Shown here: positions 13,463-26,460 of the stretch, piece by piece
How the letters are laid out: each line of letters begins with the position of its first letter
How positions within the stretch are numbered: position 1 is the stretch's first letter
Source of the DNA: Lucifuga dentata
Taxonomy: Eukaryota; Chordata; Actinopteri; Ophidiiformes; Bythitidae
Assembly: GCA_014773175.1 (NCBI GenBank)
Contig: VXCM01000218.1
Span: 1 to 64,000 of the forward strand
Direction of reading: 5' to 3'
DNA: 64,000 bases
Position numbers and translations under genes: made by a program
The notes under the pieces: generated by a model
Told to the model about the DNA's origin: nothing
Seen by the model: only the letters and a program-made list of their open reading frames with translations
Databases searched by the model: none

Positions 13463-16400
13463 TCATCATTTGGCTGCAGCGTCTCTGTAATAAATGTGCC
13501 TTCGCTCTCCTTGCCTGCTAGTGAAAGTGGCATTCCTCCTCAAGATTTAATATCTAATTTAATAAATAAAAGTAAGTAAGCCCTTTGCAAACCACATCAG
13601 CTTCCTGGCCTTGTATTTTCTCTACGATAGAATCCTTGAGGGGAACTTTGTGTTGGACTTTTGATTACAAACATCTTTTATTTTTTTGGTAATGAATACC
13701 CCAAATAGTAGCTTCAGTCCCTGCTCCGATTCTATCAAAGACACTTGGTTCCTTTAAATTCATTCTGAAGATCTTTATTTCCCGGAGGCGTTTATTTGTG
13801 ACAGGTGGGCTCAGAAAGGGAATTTGGAGAGATGGAAAGATGGAGTCTGCAGAAGAAAAGAGAGATTGGAGACACAAAACATAATGGAAACGGGGAAATG
13901 TGGGAGGGAAGTAGCGATAAACTTTTTTCCGTCAGTGTCATTAAAGAGACTCGATGATGAGGATGGAAGGACAAACTGAGAAAAAAACAGCAGCAACAGA
14001 TCTTTATAAAGTACATCTATGTTTACCTGAGATGAAGATTTGAGTCATCTTCACTATTTTAATGCTGTTGATTTCATTAATTATTTGTTGCTCTGCGCGT
14101 TGTTTCATCCTGTTACAGCTCAGTGACAGCAGTGAGTCTGATAATCTCATTACCATATGCTGAAATGAATAATCTCCATCTCTCTGGAGTCTTTAAAGTA
14201 TAATTCACAGTTTTCTTATCCAGTGTATTTACTTTTCAGCATATAGAGGATTTCCTTTGTCCAAAGTCTCAAGCCAAAAAAAATAAAAAGCCTCTTTTGT
14301 TGAAAGTGTGGCTGGTTTTGAGAGCGGTCTGCTCAGTCTCAAGAGTGGCTCGATAAGGAGAGTAGTCAATATGGCTGCTGTCAGACGGTGGGTCAATGAG
14401 GGAGGAGGATTCCTGCTGAGCTGGGGGTAGAATGGGGATCTTTGTGTGGAGAGTGGACCTTCATCCCCCCTACTTTCCTGCCTTCTGGAATATTCCACAA
14501 GCTATTGTGTGAGTGGCTTTATAATTTCTTTCCTTTTCACTGTGCCTGAGGTTAGAACTGAACTGGGTAAAGCAGCATTCATGTTCGCTGCCCTGCTGCC
14601 TCAAATGACTCGCAAAAGGACTTTAAACTGAAAGGCTGAGTAACTCTGGGCGAATTCAACAAGATTTTACATAAGCTGGTCACATACGCACTGAAGATGG
14701 CAAAAATTTTGTAAGGAATTCACTTCATTTCAACAGAATCAGTGTATTCAAGCAAATCTACAAAATCAGCATAAAACGTTTGTATTGAGTTGAACTTTGC
14801 TCAACTTTGGTGACTTGAATTGGATCCAGTAGCAAACCGGCTTAGCAGATTTAACCCCTGTGGTTTAGGAGTCAGAGATGAGGGAAGGTATTGTTTCAGC
14901 AAATGGCTTTTCATGCAGTGCCTCTCTGATTAAATAATTTCTGCAGTGAAAAAAGTCTGTGTTGTGGTTTGTAGTCAGTTGTGATATGCGATTGAGTAGT
15001 TTTGTCTAAGTGTGTGGTCTTAAATGTGTTTTATTTATGTTGGTAAGTTGTTGTTGGTTGCTTTGAGAATATGAACTCCTGGAGTGTTTCTAAGAAGCTG
15101 ACCTGATGCTTTTCTGTGTTATTTAACTTACCTGGTGTAATAATTTACAATGGATATTTTTCTTCCTTCAGTCAGAGATGGTTTGGAAGTGGGAGAAAAA
15201 ATGGGATAGCCACACTTTCTCTCTGATTACTCATGACATGGCAGTGTCAACACATTTCCAAACCCTCAAGCAAAGAGATCTGTGGCCTACATTCTGTGAA
15301 CACGTCTCAGATCCAGACTTGCATCAGTCTGACAGCTCAGTCTATAATGTCTGTGAAAGCACAGGCTTCAACACAGGCTCAAGCTGGAGAATTTAGCATT
15401 AGTTCAATGTCTCCATTTTGTATTGCTCATCCAAAACTTGAAGAGAGAGCTGGGGAGCATATCGGAACAGCAGTGTAAGCTGGGCTCCCAAACGTTTTAT
15501 GACTGCCAAGCAAAGTGGATTTGGGAGGTAACAGCCCACACCCATCAAGCAGACAACCTCATTTTCTAGACCCTTGCTCTCCATTTCCTTGTTCTTACTG
15601 GTTGCCTGGTGTGGTGGTCCCTATTTTTCAGATACAAACGGGGGCTCTCACACCACTCAGCCTGAATGGATTAGATTTCCCTCGCTGTAATGCAGTTTCT
15701 GACACCTTCTTCCTCTTCTTTAACTCTGCTGCTGTGCTGTCAAAGTGCAGCATTTGCTCATAAAGATGTGCCTGTGTGCTTTCCACAGCAAATACATGAA
15801 ACAAGACAGTCACCTGGAGCCATCATATATTTATGAGTACATTACAAGACAAAACGTTTGTTCCTAAATAAGAGACAAACTTCTTATTTTAGTATTTCAG
15901 TTCCTCCTGGTTTTCATTGTGCTCTGTTCCAGCAAAGTTTGGTTTGATATTCTACCTGCACTTTGATGATGGCGCATATGCGCTGTCGAGTTTTCTCCCA
16001 ATGAAGACTTCAGTAGAATGCAGCTCTTTCCGTAGGTTTTCATTAGGGATTCTTTCCAGGACTACAACATGAAACTTAAGTCACCTCATTATTTACTAAA
16101 GAGGAAAAGTTTTGCTTAGTTTTGACCTAAAAGTTGAAGCCTTTTTGTAGTTGGTACCAGAAGTTTTGCCCTTTAATAATAAAGTCAGGCAGATGTTGCA
16201 GATGCAGATTGTTGTATCCTCTGAGATGTCAGCCTTGTCCAGCTCATTTAGCCTTATTCTTTTTCTTCCTCACTTGCTTACAGGAAACTTTACCAGCATA
16301 AATAAGCTCTCTGTATCTCCTTTCTATTATACTCATTAGGCGGAAAAATATATGCTTTATCGGTAAATTAAGAATTAACCCCTTAAAACCTATCTGTTCA

Positions 16401-16895
16401 TGTCTGTACTGATATGCTACAGAAATATGGTTCTTTTCTTTATGTTGATGCTTATCTTTAATGTTCTTTCTTCTCTACTTGGACTTATGAACCATGTAAA
16501 ACTAACTGTAATCATTGGACTTATGCCTAATCTACAAACAGGATTTGGCAACTGTTACTTACCTTGGTGAAATTTATTTTGGTGGAAGTTTAGAGGCCTG
16601 TATTGATATTTGATCTTTGTTTTTATGCCTGCGGGGCCCGATAACATGTAAACACAAGAATGAAGCAAAAAGTTCAGTGTGTACTCTTTGTTCCATTCTA
16701 ACTTGTTTTTGGAAAATATTCTGACCTAGTTTTGAAGAGATTCAATTAGCTTGTTTTTGTTAATTATGATCTAAGGAAGAAGATGACACACACTGCCCTT
16801 GGCGTGCAGAACACTCAGTTCAGTTTCTAATCTGTTCTGTCATTTTTTTTTTATGCTGCAATGTTGAAGAATTTATTTGGAGCTGCTTTCACTTT

Positions 16896-17412
16896 TTAAA
16901 GGACAATACCGGTGATTTTGCATGTTTGAGCCCAATGTATACAACCCAACATGTTAAGTTACTGACAACCATTTCCCAAAATATACTACTATAGCGGTAA
17001 ATGTTAGAATTGTTTTTCCTATCTTCCAGACTACCATTAAAGTCAACTTGTAGAGCCTTGAAACATGCTTAAGATGAGTAATCCATCACAGCAAACATTA
17101 TGTCTATTAAGTTTTTGTTGAAGTAACTTTGTTAAGCAGTCCAACACGGAGCTGCATGGAAGCCATGTATGTCTCCGCCAAGGAATATAGTCCCAGGAGA
17201 AGACAGTTTTTATAGAGAAATGAAAAAGGACCGTCCTTTCTACTTCATATATACATGTTAGCAGGTGAAACATTGAACTTTAATTTGTATCACCTGAGCA
17301 TTTGATATTGAAAGATTAGAGGATTTGACAAAATAACAGGAAAACTCTTATATGATTTTATGTTTTGGAAATTGGTTTTCAGTAATGTACATGGATGTGG
17401 GGTACTATTTGT
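16896..17412 (+). mobile_element. TTAA-MITE copy cut by an assembly gap
   Basis: The left TIR is TTAAAGGACAATACCGGTGA. The body continues normally to the right arm (GTTTTGGAAATTGGTTTTCA), then runs into T and G homopolymers and the 108-N gap. The right TIR is not seen on the far side of the gap. Confidence 0.85.
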
Positions 17413-17438
17413 TTTTTTTGTTTTTTTTGGGGGGGGGG

Positions 17439-17546
17439 NNNNNNNNNNNNNNNNNNNNNNNNNNNNNNNNNNNNNNNNNNNNNNNNNNNNNNNNNNNNNN
17501 NNNNNNNNNNNNNNNNNNNNNNNNNNNNNNNNNNNNNNNNNNNNNN
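17439..17546. other. assembly gap, 108 Ns
   Basis: It is flanked by ten Gs on the left and eleven Cs on the right, inside a TTAA-MITE copy. Sequence content is unknown. Confidence 0.98.
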
Positions 17547-18855
17547 CCCCCCCCCCCAGCCCTCCGTATCCCCAGTCCCATCATCTTCTCTCTGCCCTTC
17601 CCTGCTCTCCTGACAGTGAGTGTTGTGTCTGCAACTGAAAGCAGATGGTTAGCCATTTTGTCAGACAGTAGAGTTGAAGCTAAGCTCTCCACCATTGCTC
17701 CTACAACAGGGAAGAAAAAAAGATGCTAAAGGTGCCTGTTTTGGCTTTGGTGGGATTTCATTGGACCTTCAAGCTGGTTCAATGTCTCCTCAGACAGACA
17801 GCAGCTGAAGACAGAAGCCTTTTGGCAGAAAAAGAGGCAGATTTTGGGCCTGGAAGCTCTGCCCAACCCACAAACCCATGGTTCCAGCAGTGTAAAGCAG
17901 AGATGATTAAGCATGCCGTGGTGTTTCTGGTCCACAGGAGAGACAAATTTCCCCCACTGCTACTCCATGTTGCTCTCTCCATCTGTCATGCCACCACCTG
18001 TGGAATTTGCTGGTGTTGTCACATTCGGCCAAACACATACATACACTTGGCTTGTGTGAATTTATTGATTTCCTGAAATCAGCTAATTTGAAAGCACAGT
18101 CTTCCTGCTAAGTGGTTGAAAATGTGCAGTGCTGGATTTGGATGTTGTCATGTTGAATTTGGATGTACGTGCTACCCTTTACTGCTTTTCATTTACATGA
18201 ATCTCACATCCACGTCTGCCTGAAGGGATTTTCAAAATAAAATATTCTATGTCTTTGCTGAATATTAAGTAAGAAAACAATAAGAAGCTCTTGTCTTTGT
18301 TTTAGCTGACCTGAAATTTTTCATTGCCCACACACCCAGCCTGCAGTTTACACGTTAATTTCTGTAAAATAAGCTTTGAAAGTTGATAGTGTTCTGTCAA
18401 TACCGCTTGCAGACTTTTCTCATTATTGAAGAGTCCTTGCTAATTAACCTGGTGTGGATGCTGCAGACAGACAGAGATGATAAACATTGACGACTGAGAC
18501 AGAATGAGGGCACTCCTTCTCACTTTCCGTATTCTGTCTTCTCCATGACTGAATTAGTGTGGAGACACTAACAGGTCTCGAACAGCTGAGCTGGAATGCC
18601 TTCTTGAGCTACATTTATTTCCCAGTGTGGAATTGGGAAAATATCTATTCACTTTAGTTATTTTCTGCAGCCTATTGCTATAATTATTTGTGCTTCTAAG
18701 TGAACTAGCTGCACTGAGGACAAGTAGTCATATTGCCCTTGTAATGGACCATGCATCACATTTCCTCTTCCCTTGGATGTCACACCAGGGACTTGATGCT
18801 GCAAGGTAGAGAAATTACCTCCTACTAGTTAAATAGCTGAACCATTGATGGAGGA

Positions 18856-18858
<3 letters not shown>

Positions 18859-18898
<40 letters not shown>
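18859..18898 (+). repeat. (TC)20 microsatellite
   Basis: A pure TC run; on the minus strand this is the GA tract. Confidence 0.92.
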
Positions 18899-18903
<5 letters not shown>

Positions 18904-20094
18904 CTCTTTTCTTCCTCTTTCCTTTTCTGCTCTCGTTCTCCCTGGAGACATGCCATTTCCATAGAAGAGAACAGGCACATTTTAAACTGCATTTAACATT
19001 CAACCACTTATTTCACTCCATTCCCTGCATTATTAAAATACCTTCATACCCCCCCACCCCCTAATTATTTTTATATCTCTCCCCATCCTAGCAGAACTGA
19101 TAATTGGTGTTATTTATCTAAACAATACCACTGTGTGACTCTTAGGGTGGGAGTGTTTGAATAATGGATGAGGACAAATGCAAAGCAATTGCACTTCCTC
19201 TGATTTTGGCACTATGCATGTCAGTAAGATTTTACCGTTTATGCTTGAAGAAAGGAAATGGCAGCCGCGTTCCAAAGTGTTTACTCCTTCGCTGCACTCT
19301 CTCCTTATAATAAAGCAAGACGTGATATTAACTTGCCAGGGAGGCTAGACTGGGTTAAATTTGTCAGTTCCTCTCCTTCAATTCCAGCGGGACTCGTGGT
19401 TTCATAATGAAAAGCCTCTTGGAGTCTCTGGGATCGACTGAACACAGAGACTGAAAAGACAGAATGAACAAAAAAGATGTTTTCCTTCTGGAACATTTCA
19501 TGTTGTTGAGTGAACGTTTGCAGCACTCGGAGTCTTGTTATGTGCTTTGCTTTCTGCATCAACACGTTTTCTGTTGGTATATTCAACAGTGAGTTTTATG
19601 TTGTGCCAGTAAAGTCAATAACATCTGAGAAGATGGAATTTTTACATGGACTTTTGGTTAAACTCAAAAGAGTTTTCTACTACTTTTCATTTAGTTTAAC
19701 TAGTTTAAACTAGTTTTCCCTGTTTATTCCAATGTGACAGCCAGCAATATAGATGCAGAAACAAGAATGAAATAAGAGAATAGAAACTATCTGGCCAAAA
19801 AATAATAATAAATAATTGTGTAACAATAATTAGTGTTTATGTCTTTTGTTTGGTAATAAAGCAGGTATTATTAAAGCTGTGTGTTTTAGATGTCTGCATC
19901 TGCACCAAGCATCATTTTCACAGTTTCAGCAAACTCCACATGATGCTAATTCAGTGAAAGGAGTAGTAACAATATTAGTCGAAATGGTTCAGTATCATGG
20001 AAATTAATTGGCTATGTGGTCCTGGGGTAAATTTTTCCACATTATTGTGTAAAGTCTCCAGCTAACATCTCTGTTTTGCCCTGTTGTCCTCCAG

Positions 20095-20418
20095 GTTCAC
20101 CAGCACAGCCCTTCAGCCCCTTCTGGTTGTCTCTGGAGCCCCAGGACACTCTGGCGATTCGGGGCAGCCCGGCACTGCTCAACTGCTCAGTGCACAGTGA
20201 TGCTGCCACGCCGGCCCGCATAGAGTGGAAGAAGGATGGCACCTTCATGAGCCTGGTTTCAGATGAGAGACGAGTGGTGCTTCCTGACGGCTCACTCTTC
20301 TTCCTCCATGTGGTGCACTCCAAGCACAACAAGCCTGATGAAGGCACCTACCAGTGCGTGGCCACTATCGACAACCTGGGATCCATTTCCAGCCGCACAG
20401 CACGACTCATCGTTGCAG
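20095..20418 (+). CDS. neo1: neogenin exon encoding immunoglobulin domain 1 (partial gene, internal exon)
   Basis: This internal exon encodes Ig domain 1 of neogenin, a single-pass cell-surface receptor for netrins and repulsive guidance molecules that acts in axon guidance, adhesion and BMP/RGM signalling. The acceptor follows a pyrimidine-rich tract ending in CCTCCAG; the donor is GCAG|GTAAGG. Both junctions are phase 1 and the exon is 324 nt, so it equals exactly 108 codons. Counting the split Gly as residue 1, the Ig landmarks are Cys31 (LLNC, codon at 20184), Trp45 (EWKKDGTF) and the D-x-G-x-Y-x-C motif ending in Cys88 (codon at 20355). NCS at 30-32 is a potential N-glycosylation site. 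The strings WKKDGTF, LVSDERR and [10 protein letters not shown] match neogenin better than its paralogue DCC. I cannot tell which teleost copy (neo1a or neo1b) it is. The apparent TTG/ATG upstream of the acceptor is intronic. A TTAA-MITE begins 32 bp after the exon. Confidence 0.93.
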
Positions 20419-20450
20419 GTAAGGGCTGCAAGACTCACCAATATATATAG

Positions 20451-21090
20451 TTAAAGGACCATACTGGCAATCATGCATGTTTAACCCCAATATATACAAC
20501 CTGCATATGCTTATGTTACTGACAATCAATTTCCAAAACATAAAACCATATTTTAGTTTTCCTGTTATTTTTTCAAATCCCTTAATCTTTCAAAATCNTT
20601 CCAAAACATAAAACCATATTTTAGTTTTCCTGTTATTTTTTCAAATCCCTTAATCTTTCAAAATCAAATGTTCAGGCGATACACCCACCTTAAAATTCAA
20701 TGTTTTGCCTTCTAACACTTTTGTAGAAGGCACAGTCACTTTCTTGATCGTCCTCTCCTGGTACTATATTTCCTGGTGGAGAGAAATGCATCTTCTGAGC
20801 AGCTCCGTGTTGGATCGGTTAAATAAAGTTACTTCTACAAAAAACATAATAGACATGTTGTTTTCTGTGATGGGTTGTGTATTTCAAGTGTGTTTGAAGT
20901 GTCTGCAAATTGATTTTAATAGTGTACTGGAATGAACCAAAATCAATGGCAGTCTGGAAGGTAGGAAAAGTAATTCTATAATTTACCGTTCCAGTAGTAT
21001 ATTTTGGGAAATGGTTGTCAGTAACGTAACGTGTGTACGAATTGTATATATTGGGATCAAACATGCACAATTGCTGGTGTGGGCCTTTAA
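20451..21090 (-). mobile_element. TTAA-MITE copy 32 bp downstream of exon Ig1
   Basis: The left end is TTAAAGGACCATACTGGCAA and the right end GGTGTGGGCCTTTAA. It lies almost against the Ig1 donor site. It holds an assembly duplication of 67 bp around the N at 20598. A short extra GGGGGCCTTTAAA follows the right end. Confidence 0.9.
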
Positions 21091-22275
21091 ACTGGGGGCC
21101 TTTAAATATAATTCATTGTCTTCATTGCTGATAAAATAAAACCCCTCAGCCTAAGAGTTTTGATATGAGAGAACGTGAACGTCATTAAAGGAAATTTACT
21201 TTATCGTATTAAGTAGAAACTTCTCTTTATACAGTATAATTATGACATACTGAACATTAAAATAACACTTAATATGCAATGCAACAAAGTTGTCAGGTTT
21301 GTTCCATCTTCAAATGGAGCCATTTTACATAAATTCTCAGATTGACCACTCAATTTTTGAGAAATAATCTAAGATTTGAAGTAATAAAAACCTGTGCTAA
21401 AAAATAAAAAAAAAGCAGTTACTTTCTTGGACAAAATGTTCAAATCCTAATCTTTTGTTCCTCCACACCGACACTGCAAATGCACACCCACATCACATCT
21501 GTACTTTTAATTAAGTTCCTTACTCGCTTTCCTTTGTTGTTTTCTTCTGTCCTTGAATTGTTCGGGCATTTCTCTTCTATATACTCTGACACCCTGCTGG
21601 ATTATGGATGCATTGCCCTGCTGGATAAACACGGGTAAAATGGTCTGGGTTTTTTCATTACTCGGCCTACAATGTGACCTTGTTCAGTTTGAGAACAGCA
21701 TGTGACGTGGGATTATTAGGCATTTTGAGTCGAGTTGTGCCTTGAAATTCAATTTCCAGCCAGAGGAGTCACGGAATGCTTTTACTGTGTGCTTGCTGCT
21801 CAGCTCTGCTCTGCCAGGCTGGAGAGACACTTCTTGTTGACAATAAGATACACGAGTATAAGCCTGTCTGACACTAAGTGCCTGTGTGAAATTACACTGT
21901 GCGATTCTGTTTCTTGTCATAGCCTTCTGAATTGAAAGTTAATGAAGCAGCATATTACCAGTGGAGAGATTAAGAAGATTCCTCCTTTCTCACTCACACA
22001 GGAAAGCAGTTGAACTTTTATGCTTTCACCAAATGCTATTTGTTAGATGCTCATTCTTTTGATAAAACACATTATGATGTCTAACAAATACAGTGACTGG
22101 CCTGATGAAGCTCTACAATCACAGGTCAGCATTCTAAACTCAGTCTTAGACACCAGTGGCCCAACTTGTATGAAACATTGATGGGATCTCAAAATCTACA
22201 CTGACCTAGCAGGAAGCTACGATTTGACATTGAAATTCCAAATTTGGTAAGACTGTAACTCTAACACCATCAGTT

Positions 22276-22545
22276 CAATTTTAAAAGGGACATTTTCTGC
22301 TTTTTGTTATTTTCCCTCATTTTCACACTGTAACGTAGTAGTGAGTTTGTGGTGAACATTTTCAAAATCACAAAACCTGAGGTTGACGCCGCAGAAATGC
22401 ATCCAGTTAGCCAAACCCATTGATCCTGAACTTTCAGAAAGCTTGGTTCTTCATTTCCATAACACATTGACATGTTACACTTCTGACCACAGCTAGTTAG
22501 AGCACAGCACACCCACAAAGTATGATGCTAATGAGCGAGCTCAGG
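22276..22545 (-). repeat. unclassified interspersed repeat family C, copy 1
   Basis: Read on the minus strand it has CATACTTTGTGGGTGTGCTG, GTAACATGTCAATGTGTTAT, ATGGGTTTGGCTAACTGGAT and ends near AGCAGAAAATGTCCCTTTTA. It matches the 3' parts of 25940-26335 and 47255-47690. Confidence 0.6.
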
Positions 22546-22562
22546 CTTGACGTAGCTGGGCC

Positions 22563-23196
22563 TGGAAGGATCATACCGGTGAGTTTGCAGGATTAAGCCC
22601 AATATGTACAACCCACATACATGTTACATTACTGACAGCCAATTTCAAAAGCATAAAACTGGATTTTAATTTTCCTGATATTGTTTCAAATCCCCTAATC
22701 TTTCAAAATCAAATGTTCAGATGATACACCCACTTTAAAATGCAATCTCTGCCTGCTAACCCTTCTAATCCAGTCCCTTCTAACATTTATGCACGTTGTA
22801 GAAGTGACAGTCATTTTAAATTTCTCAGTTAAAGCCGTCTTCTCCTGGGACTATATTTCCTGGCAGAGACATACATTGTCTTCTGTGCAGCTCTGTGTTG
22901 GATCGGTTAATTAAAGTTACTTTGACAAAAAAAAAAAACAAAAAAACTTAATAGGCATAGTGTTTGCTGTGATGACTTATTTACCTGAAACACATTTCAA
23001 GTCTCTACAAAGTGATTTTTATAGCGTATTGGAATGAACTGAACTCAGTAGTAGTCATCTGAAAGGTAGGAAAAACAATTCTAAAATTTACCACTCTAGT
23101 CTTATATTTTGGGAAATTGGTTGTCAGTAACATAACATGTCAGCAGGTTGTTTTTATTGGGGTCAAACATGCACTATTGCTGGTGTGATCCTTTAA
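22563..23196 (-). mobile_element. TTAA-MITE copy
   Basis: The left TIR (AGGATCATACCGGTGAGTTT) lacks the TTAA (TGGA instead). The right end is GGTGTGATCCTTTAA. The full body is present, with a small expanded A-rich tract at about 22928. Confidence 0.87.
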
Positions 23197-23901
23197 GTAT
23201 AGAAACAGTACCCAAAACAATCTGTTTTCACTCAGTGTGCACTGTAGTGGAATTGGATCAATGTGCTTTTGCACATTAAACCATTCCAAAGGTTTTAAAA
23301 TTGATAATAAGAACATGGAAGTAAGTGTCTTTTACTGATTTTTGGAGAGATGATGCATCCTGTCACTGATTGGCTCCTGGTTGCCTTTTTCACTTGTGGG
23401 AAACAACATATGGGCTTATATTTGGGTGCAGCTGCCTTGTGTAACCGACCTGCCTGCAGCTACAATAAAGGGCTCTGGTCACAGCAGAAGCCATCAGCTG
23501 AATTAAATTCTATAATAGTGAGGACCAGGCAAAACCAGACATAATACACTTACCACTGCACCAATACTGGTTTTGAACTTCATCAGCTTTGCCACCAGTT
23601 TTATTTACGTTACTGTGATTGATTAAAATGACACCGCTTGTTTCCTCTGCCAGACCCCACGGTCACATTGGGAGTCCACTGACCTTAAAGGCAATTTCAG
23701 CACATCAATATCAAACAGATTCCCAGAATGCATTAACAGTAAAGACACAGAAAACTGGGAGAAAGGAGTGCCTGCAACTTTGTGAAACATTGTGTAAATG
23801 CTTGTGTGCATATGAAGTGTGTGTATCTTCAAGCGGATATGGACCGTACACGATTCTCACTTCCGTCACTACAGCTGCAGCCTGCTTAATGCAGAGGCAT
23901 T

Positions 23902-23925
23902 ACACACACACACACACACACACAC
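23902..23925 (+). repeat. (AC)12 microsatellite
   Basis: A pure AC run. Confidence 0.9.
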
Positions 23926-24517
23926 AGAAACATTTGCACAGAAATTCGCAGACTTAAAAGTGTGCAGCCATTGTTCACATGCAAGCTATACATGCACAAG
24001 TGTTTAACACATTTAACGTTTGCATTTATGGACCTTCACACATACACACACATGCAGAAGCACTGATGTATCGCCAGCTGGCTGGCAGGTGGCCAATAAA
24101 AAGGTTAATTGCAGTGCAGAGAGCGCAGACCATTAGGCCGCCGTCAAACCTAAGAACGATAGTGCAGTAAGAAGAAATGAGGGCGGGGGCGGAGTAGGCG
24201 TGATCTCTCAGATGTAATGACAGAATAAGACACGCACGGCTGGCGTGGTGGGAAGCATATCTGACAAATACCGCGGTAATATCTAGGATTGATTGCAAGG
24301 AGACGTGCTGCTCATTCTTCTAAAGGAAACACCCCCACTTACATACACCGCCATCATTAACATCAATGCCAGCTTCACCTCTCTGTCTCCCCCTCTCCAT
24401 CTCTTCACCTTTCATTTGGACCACGTGTGCATGCGTACGGAACAACTGGATCATATCAGTGTCCGCTCCACATAAAGCTCTCACACATTGTGAGAAATCC
24501 TAATTCAATGTATCGTG

Positions 24518-24553
24518 AAAAAAAAAAAAAAAAAANAAAAAAAAAAAAAAAAA
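24518..24553 (+). repeat. poly-A with N
   Basis: An A homopolymer on both sides of the N at 24536. Confidence 0.9.
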
Positions 24554-25939
24554 GCCAAAAAATGAACCACAGTGAGCTATAATAATATATATAATATAAT
24601 TGGCAAAATTCAGATGGTCTGTTTAATACTGGATTTAGGGATGATTGTGTAAAAAAATTAATATAAAAAAATAATATAATGTTTATTTTTTCCATCCTCC
24701 CAGCCCTAAAGTAACATTAATATATGCATATTACCATTTCTCTCTCTCTCTGTCTCTCTGTCTCTCTCTTTTCCCTCGATGCTCTGCTTTGTCACCCAGT
24801 CTGCCTCTGTGTGTTTTAGCCTCCATGTGCATAGTCAGATCCCGTGGAAACACACTCATGTATACAGAGAAAGAGAGGGGTGTGTGGCCCAGTGGGGGAG
24901 GATCTTATGTATTCAGTTTGAATCGCAGTGAGAGAAAGAGGGGGAGAAAAATTATAGGGCACGGAGAGAGCGAGCAGCGTAGAGTGGTGATAGCCAGGAC
25001 ACCGAGCGAGACGCGAGTAATGAGAAATCTCGTCTTAACTGTCTGCTGTTTTTCCACACAGCCATCCCTCCTCCTCCTCCTCTCCCACCTCTCTTTGAAC
25101 TCCCTCCTCCTTAGGAATTGCTTGAGGTGAGCCCCACCTCACCGCTGCTTAACAGGGAAACCCCCAAATGAGAAAATGGAGGATTAATTTTCTTCCTTTC
25201 TTTCTCCCTCCACCTGCACTTCTACCACTATTTTAGTTTTCTTTGATTCCAAACCCGCTGATTATGCAGACAGTTTTCTACCAAGTGTTTTCTGCTTTTC
25301 TCTGCCCTGTACGCCTCTTCTCTTTTCCCATACGTCTCACCTATAGGCTGCTGTGCTACAGAAAGATAACAAGTCACTTTGCTTTGATATCATGTTTTAC
25401 TCAAATCGCATTTCTCCCTCCGCACAGTAGTAGATATTATAAACTGAGCACAATACTCTTCATGCTTCATGTGTGTCTTCTCATTTAAGCACGCTCATGC
25501 TTTGATAGAGTCGGGTGCCCTTTGAAGGATTTAGGGGTGTTGGCAGATTTCTTTAATCCCTTTTTTGATGTGTTTTAATCTGTTCTGGGGGGGTGCTGCA
25601 CCCCTAAGGACAAGACGGCTTTAGAATGGTTAAAAAAAAAAAAGGGGGCGATTGCATAACCATTCATGGATCGCCCTTTGTGTTTTTGGGCTCTGTTAGT
25701 CAGCAATCAAACATTCGCCATATTTTGACAGCAGAAACTAGTTATCAACCAAGCATGGCTAAAGTCTGTGTGTTGGTGTCATAATGATGCAAATACACAA
25801 AGGTTGCTATGGGTAGATTATCTGTAAATCCATCTTTATGTGTGGCTTTGACACACACACACACACATACATCCTCAATAATCAAGCTGCTCATTTAATA
25901 TAATATTTAAATGGGACATAGATTTTCATGTTCTTATTT

Positions 25940-26335
25940 TTTATTTTAGGGTGTGTTTTGAAACCTTTGCAGTGCTTTTAACATGCTCAAAGTCATGGAT
26001 CCACTTCTACTCACCCTTGCTGCTGCATTGCTGTGCATACTGAGTGAAAACAGGCCAGTTTAAGTACTGCCTCTTTAAGACCTTGTCTTGTAAAGATCAC
26101 TCTGTTCTGATTGGTCAGCTGCCTAAAAAGCCTGAGATGGCAACATCCTCAGACTATGAAACATGAACGCTGGAATGAAGAAATGCAGAAATGCTCCGTA
26201 GCGTCATACTGATCACCATTTGTTACATGTTGACATAAACATGTTACAGAAGTAAAGGGCCAGTCATGTGGGTTTGTCTTACTGGATGCATTTCTGTCAA
26301 TGTCAACGTCAAGTTTTGACAATGTTTGATTCATA
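25940..26335 (+). repeat. unclassified interspersed repeat family C, copy 2
   Basis: Landmarks are GGGTGTGTTTTGAAACCTTT, GAGTGAAAACAGGCCAG, TTCTGATTGGTCAGCTGCC, GTTACATGTTGACATAAACA and TGTGGGTTTGTCTTACTGGA. They come in the same order as in copy 3. No reading frame or obvious TIR was seen. Confidence 0.6.
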
Positions 26336-26460
26336 CAGCTTACTTATAAAAACTTAATGGGAATATATTCCCATTAAGTGACCAAAGTAGAAATACTGAG
26401 TGAGACTGACTGATTTAAACCTGAGTGCATGTGTACTCAGATAATATTGTATGTACAGTC

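Larger units (their letters stand above)
1..20094 (+). other. neo1: neogenin intron upstream of exon Ig1 (open at left)
   Basis: No coding exon is recognisable before 20095. It should be part of the intron between the signal-peptide exon and the Ig1 exon, because the Ig1 exon starts in phase 1 with an acceptor. Besides the repeats listed separately, I see unclassified, mostly single-copy AT-rich sequence at about 270-1300, 1700-2940, 3750-5220, 5820-6090, 6140-7390, 7940-10640, 10970-11120, 11640-16890 and 17550-20094. I see no exon, RNA gene or promoter there. At about 9300-9480 there is a cluster of TAATTA/AATTATT words with no repeat signature. The longest open frames, for example 1880-2476, start at non-ATG codons, match no domain I know and are taken as chance. 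Confidence 0.75.

Noticed and set aside
20076..20094. Extension of the Ig1 frame upstream of the acceptor (MPCCPP...)
   Set aside because: These bases are the pyrimidine tract and AG of the splice acceptor; the phase-1 junction at 20095 fits the other exons.
1..20094. Search for the signal-peptide exon and promoter of neogenin
   Set aside because: No GC-rich start with a hydrophobic leader and a phase-1 donor was recognised.
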